This document shows positions 33,410 through 33,503 of a stretch of DNA of 33,503 nucleotides, in pieces. The number at the start of each line of letters is the position of its first letter. The first letter of the stretch is position 1. Position numbers and translations under genes: made by a program. The stretch comes from Clostridiales bacterium (GTDB lineage Bacteria > Bacillota > Clostridia > Oscillospirales > Acutalibacteraceae): the NCBI GenBank assembly GCA_012511485.1, contig JAAZFZ010000111.1, positions 1 to 33,503 of the forward strand, read 5' to 3'. The notes below the pieces were generated by a model. It saw only the letters and a list, made by a program, of their open reading frames with translations, was not told the DNA's origin and did not search any database.

Positions 33410-33503
33410 TCAGCGTACCTTTTCAGTGAGAATAACCTCTCCCTCGTTTTTTCTTGATATCTCTGCCATTGATGCTATTTCGTGGCTGGGAATGGTGTTT
33501 TCG
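33410..33503 (-). CDS. 3' end of an unidentified minus-strand gene
   Basis: A frame enters from the right edge and ends at TGA (33410-33412). The 30 visible codons read ENTIPSHEIASMAEIS and on to GEVILTEKVR, a composition typical of a real protein C-terminus. Too little is present to assign a family. Position convergent to the phosphoglycerate mutase gene, with a terminator between, supports a real gene end. Confidence 0.5.
   Translation of the reverse strand, partial: ENTIPSHEIASMAEISRKNEGEVILTEKVR

Overview
The window looks like a chromosomal segment from a low-to-mid GC, Gram-positive, spore-forming Clostridia-type bacterium, most likely a gut Oscillospirales/Ruminococcaceae relative. The evidence is strong GGAGG ribosome binding sites, -35/-10 promoters of the housekeeping sigma type, a BofA-family sporulation protein behind a YaaL/DUF2508 gene, the L19 - signal peptidase - RbgA/YlqF - RNase HII - YraN order, the radical-SAM/DUF2344 pair, an archaeal-type prolyl-tRNA synthetase, the long single-chain PurL and an archaeal-type phosphoglycerate mutase. 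The species assignment is inference. No transposase, integrase, rRNA or CRISPR array was seen.

Positions 1-11.6 kb (minus strand) form the accessory part and the most unusual locus. From one good promoter near 11.6 kb run a degenerate EAL-domain protein, a membrane-anchored TasA-like protein, a second TasA/camelysin-like protein, an ER/SipW-type signal peptidase (Ser-His-Asp), a membrane-tethered McrB-like AAA+ ATPase, a DUF2357-like protein with a long Lys/Arg/Glu-rich coiled coil, and a giant secreted adhesin-like protein of at least 1473 residues that leaves the window on the left. The adhesin frame is open from its signal peptide to base 1. I read this as a candidate surface-fibre or adhesin export/assembly system built from SipW/TasA parts plus an ATPase pair resembling McrB/McrC.

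Positions 11.8-17.8 kb (minus strand) hold a tight five-gene operon: mannose-6-phosphate isomerase, an ABC-F ATPase, tagaturonate reductase, a GNAT acetyltransferase and a Gfo/Idh/MocA oxidoreductase, closed by a terminator. Divergent from it are YaaL/DUF2508 and BofA (plus), then tRNA-Val(GAC). Acyl carrier protein and ProS (minus) converge on the tRNA.

Positions 20.6-33.3 kb (plus strand) are mainly housekeeping. They contain a TIGR03960-type radical SAM protein broken by an in-frame TGA, its DUF2344 partner, ribosomal protein L19, two tandem type I signal peptidases (the first with Arg in place of the catalytic Lys), RbgA, RNase HII, YraN, an M19 dipeptidase broken in a poly-A tract, PurL and phosphoglycerate mutase. 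The last 94 bases carry the 3' end of an unidentified minus-strand gene.

Intergenic DNA is rich in structure: a cluster of inverted repeats including a 26-bp perfect palindrome upstream of the SipW-type gene, a branched inverted repeat after L19, two related terminators, and a short tandem repeat after purL.
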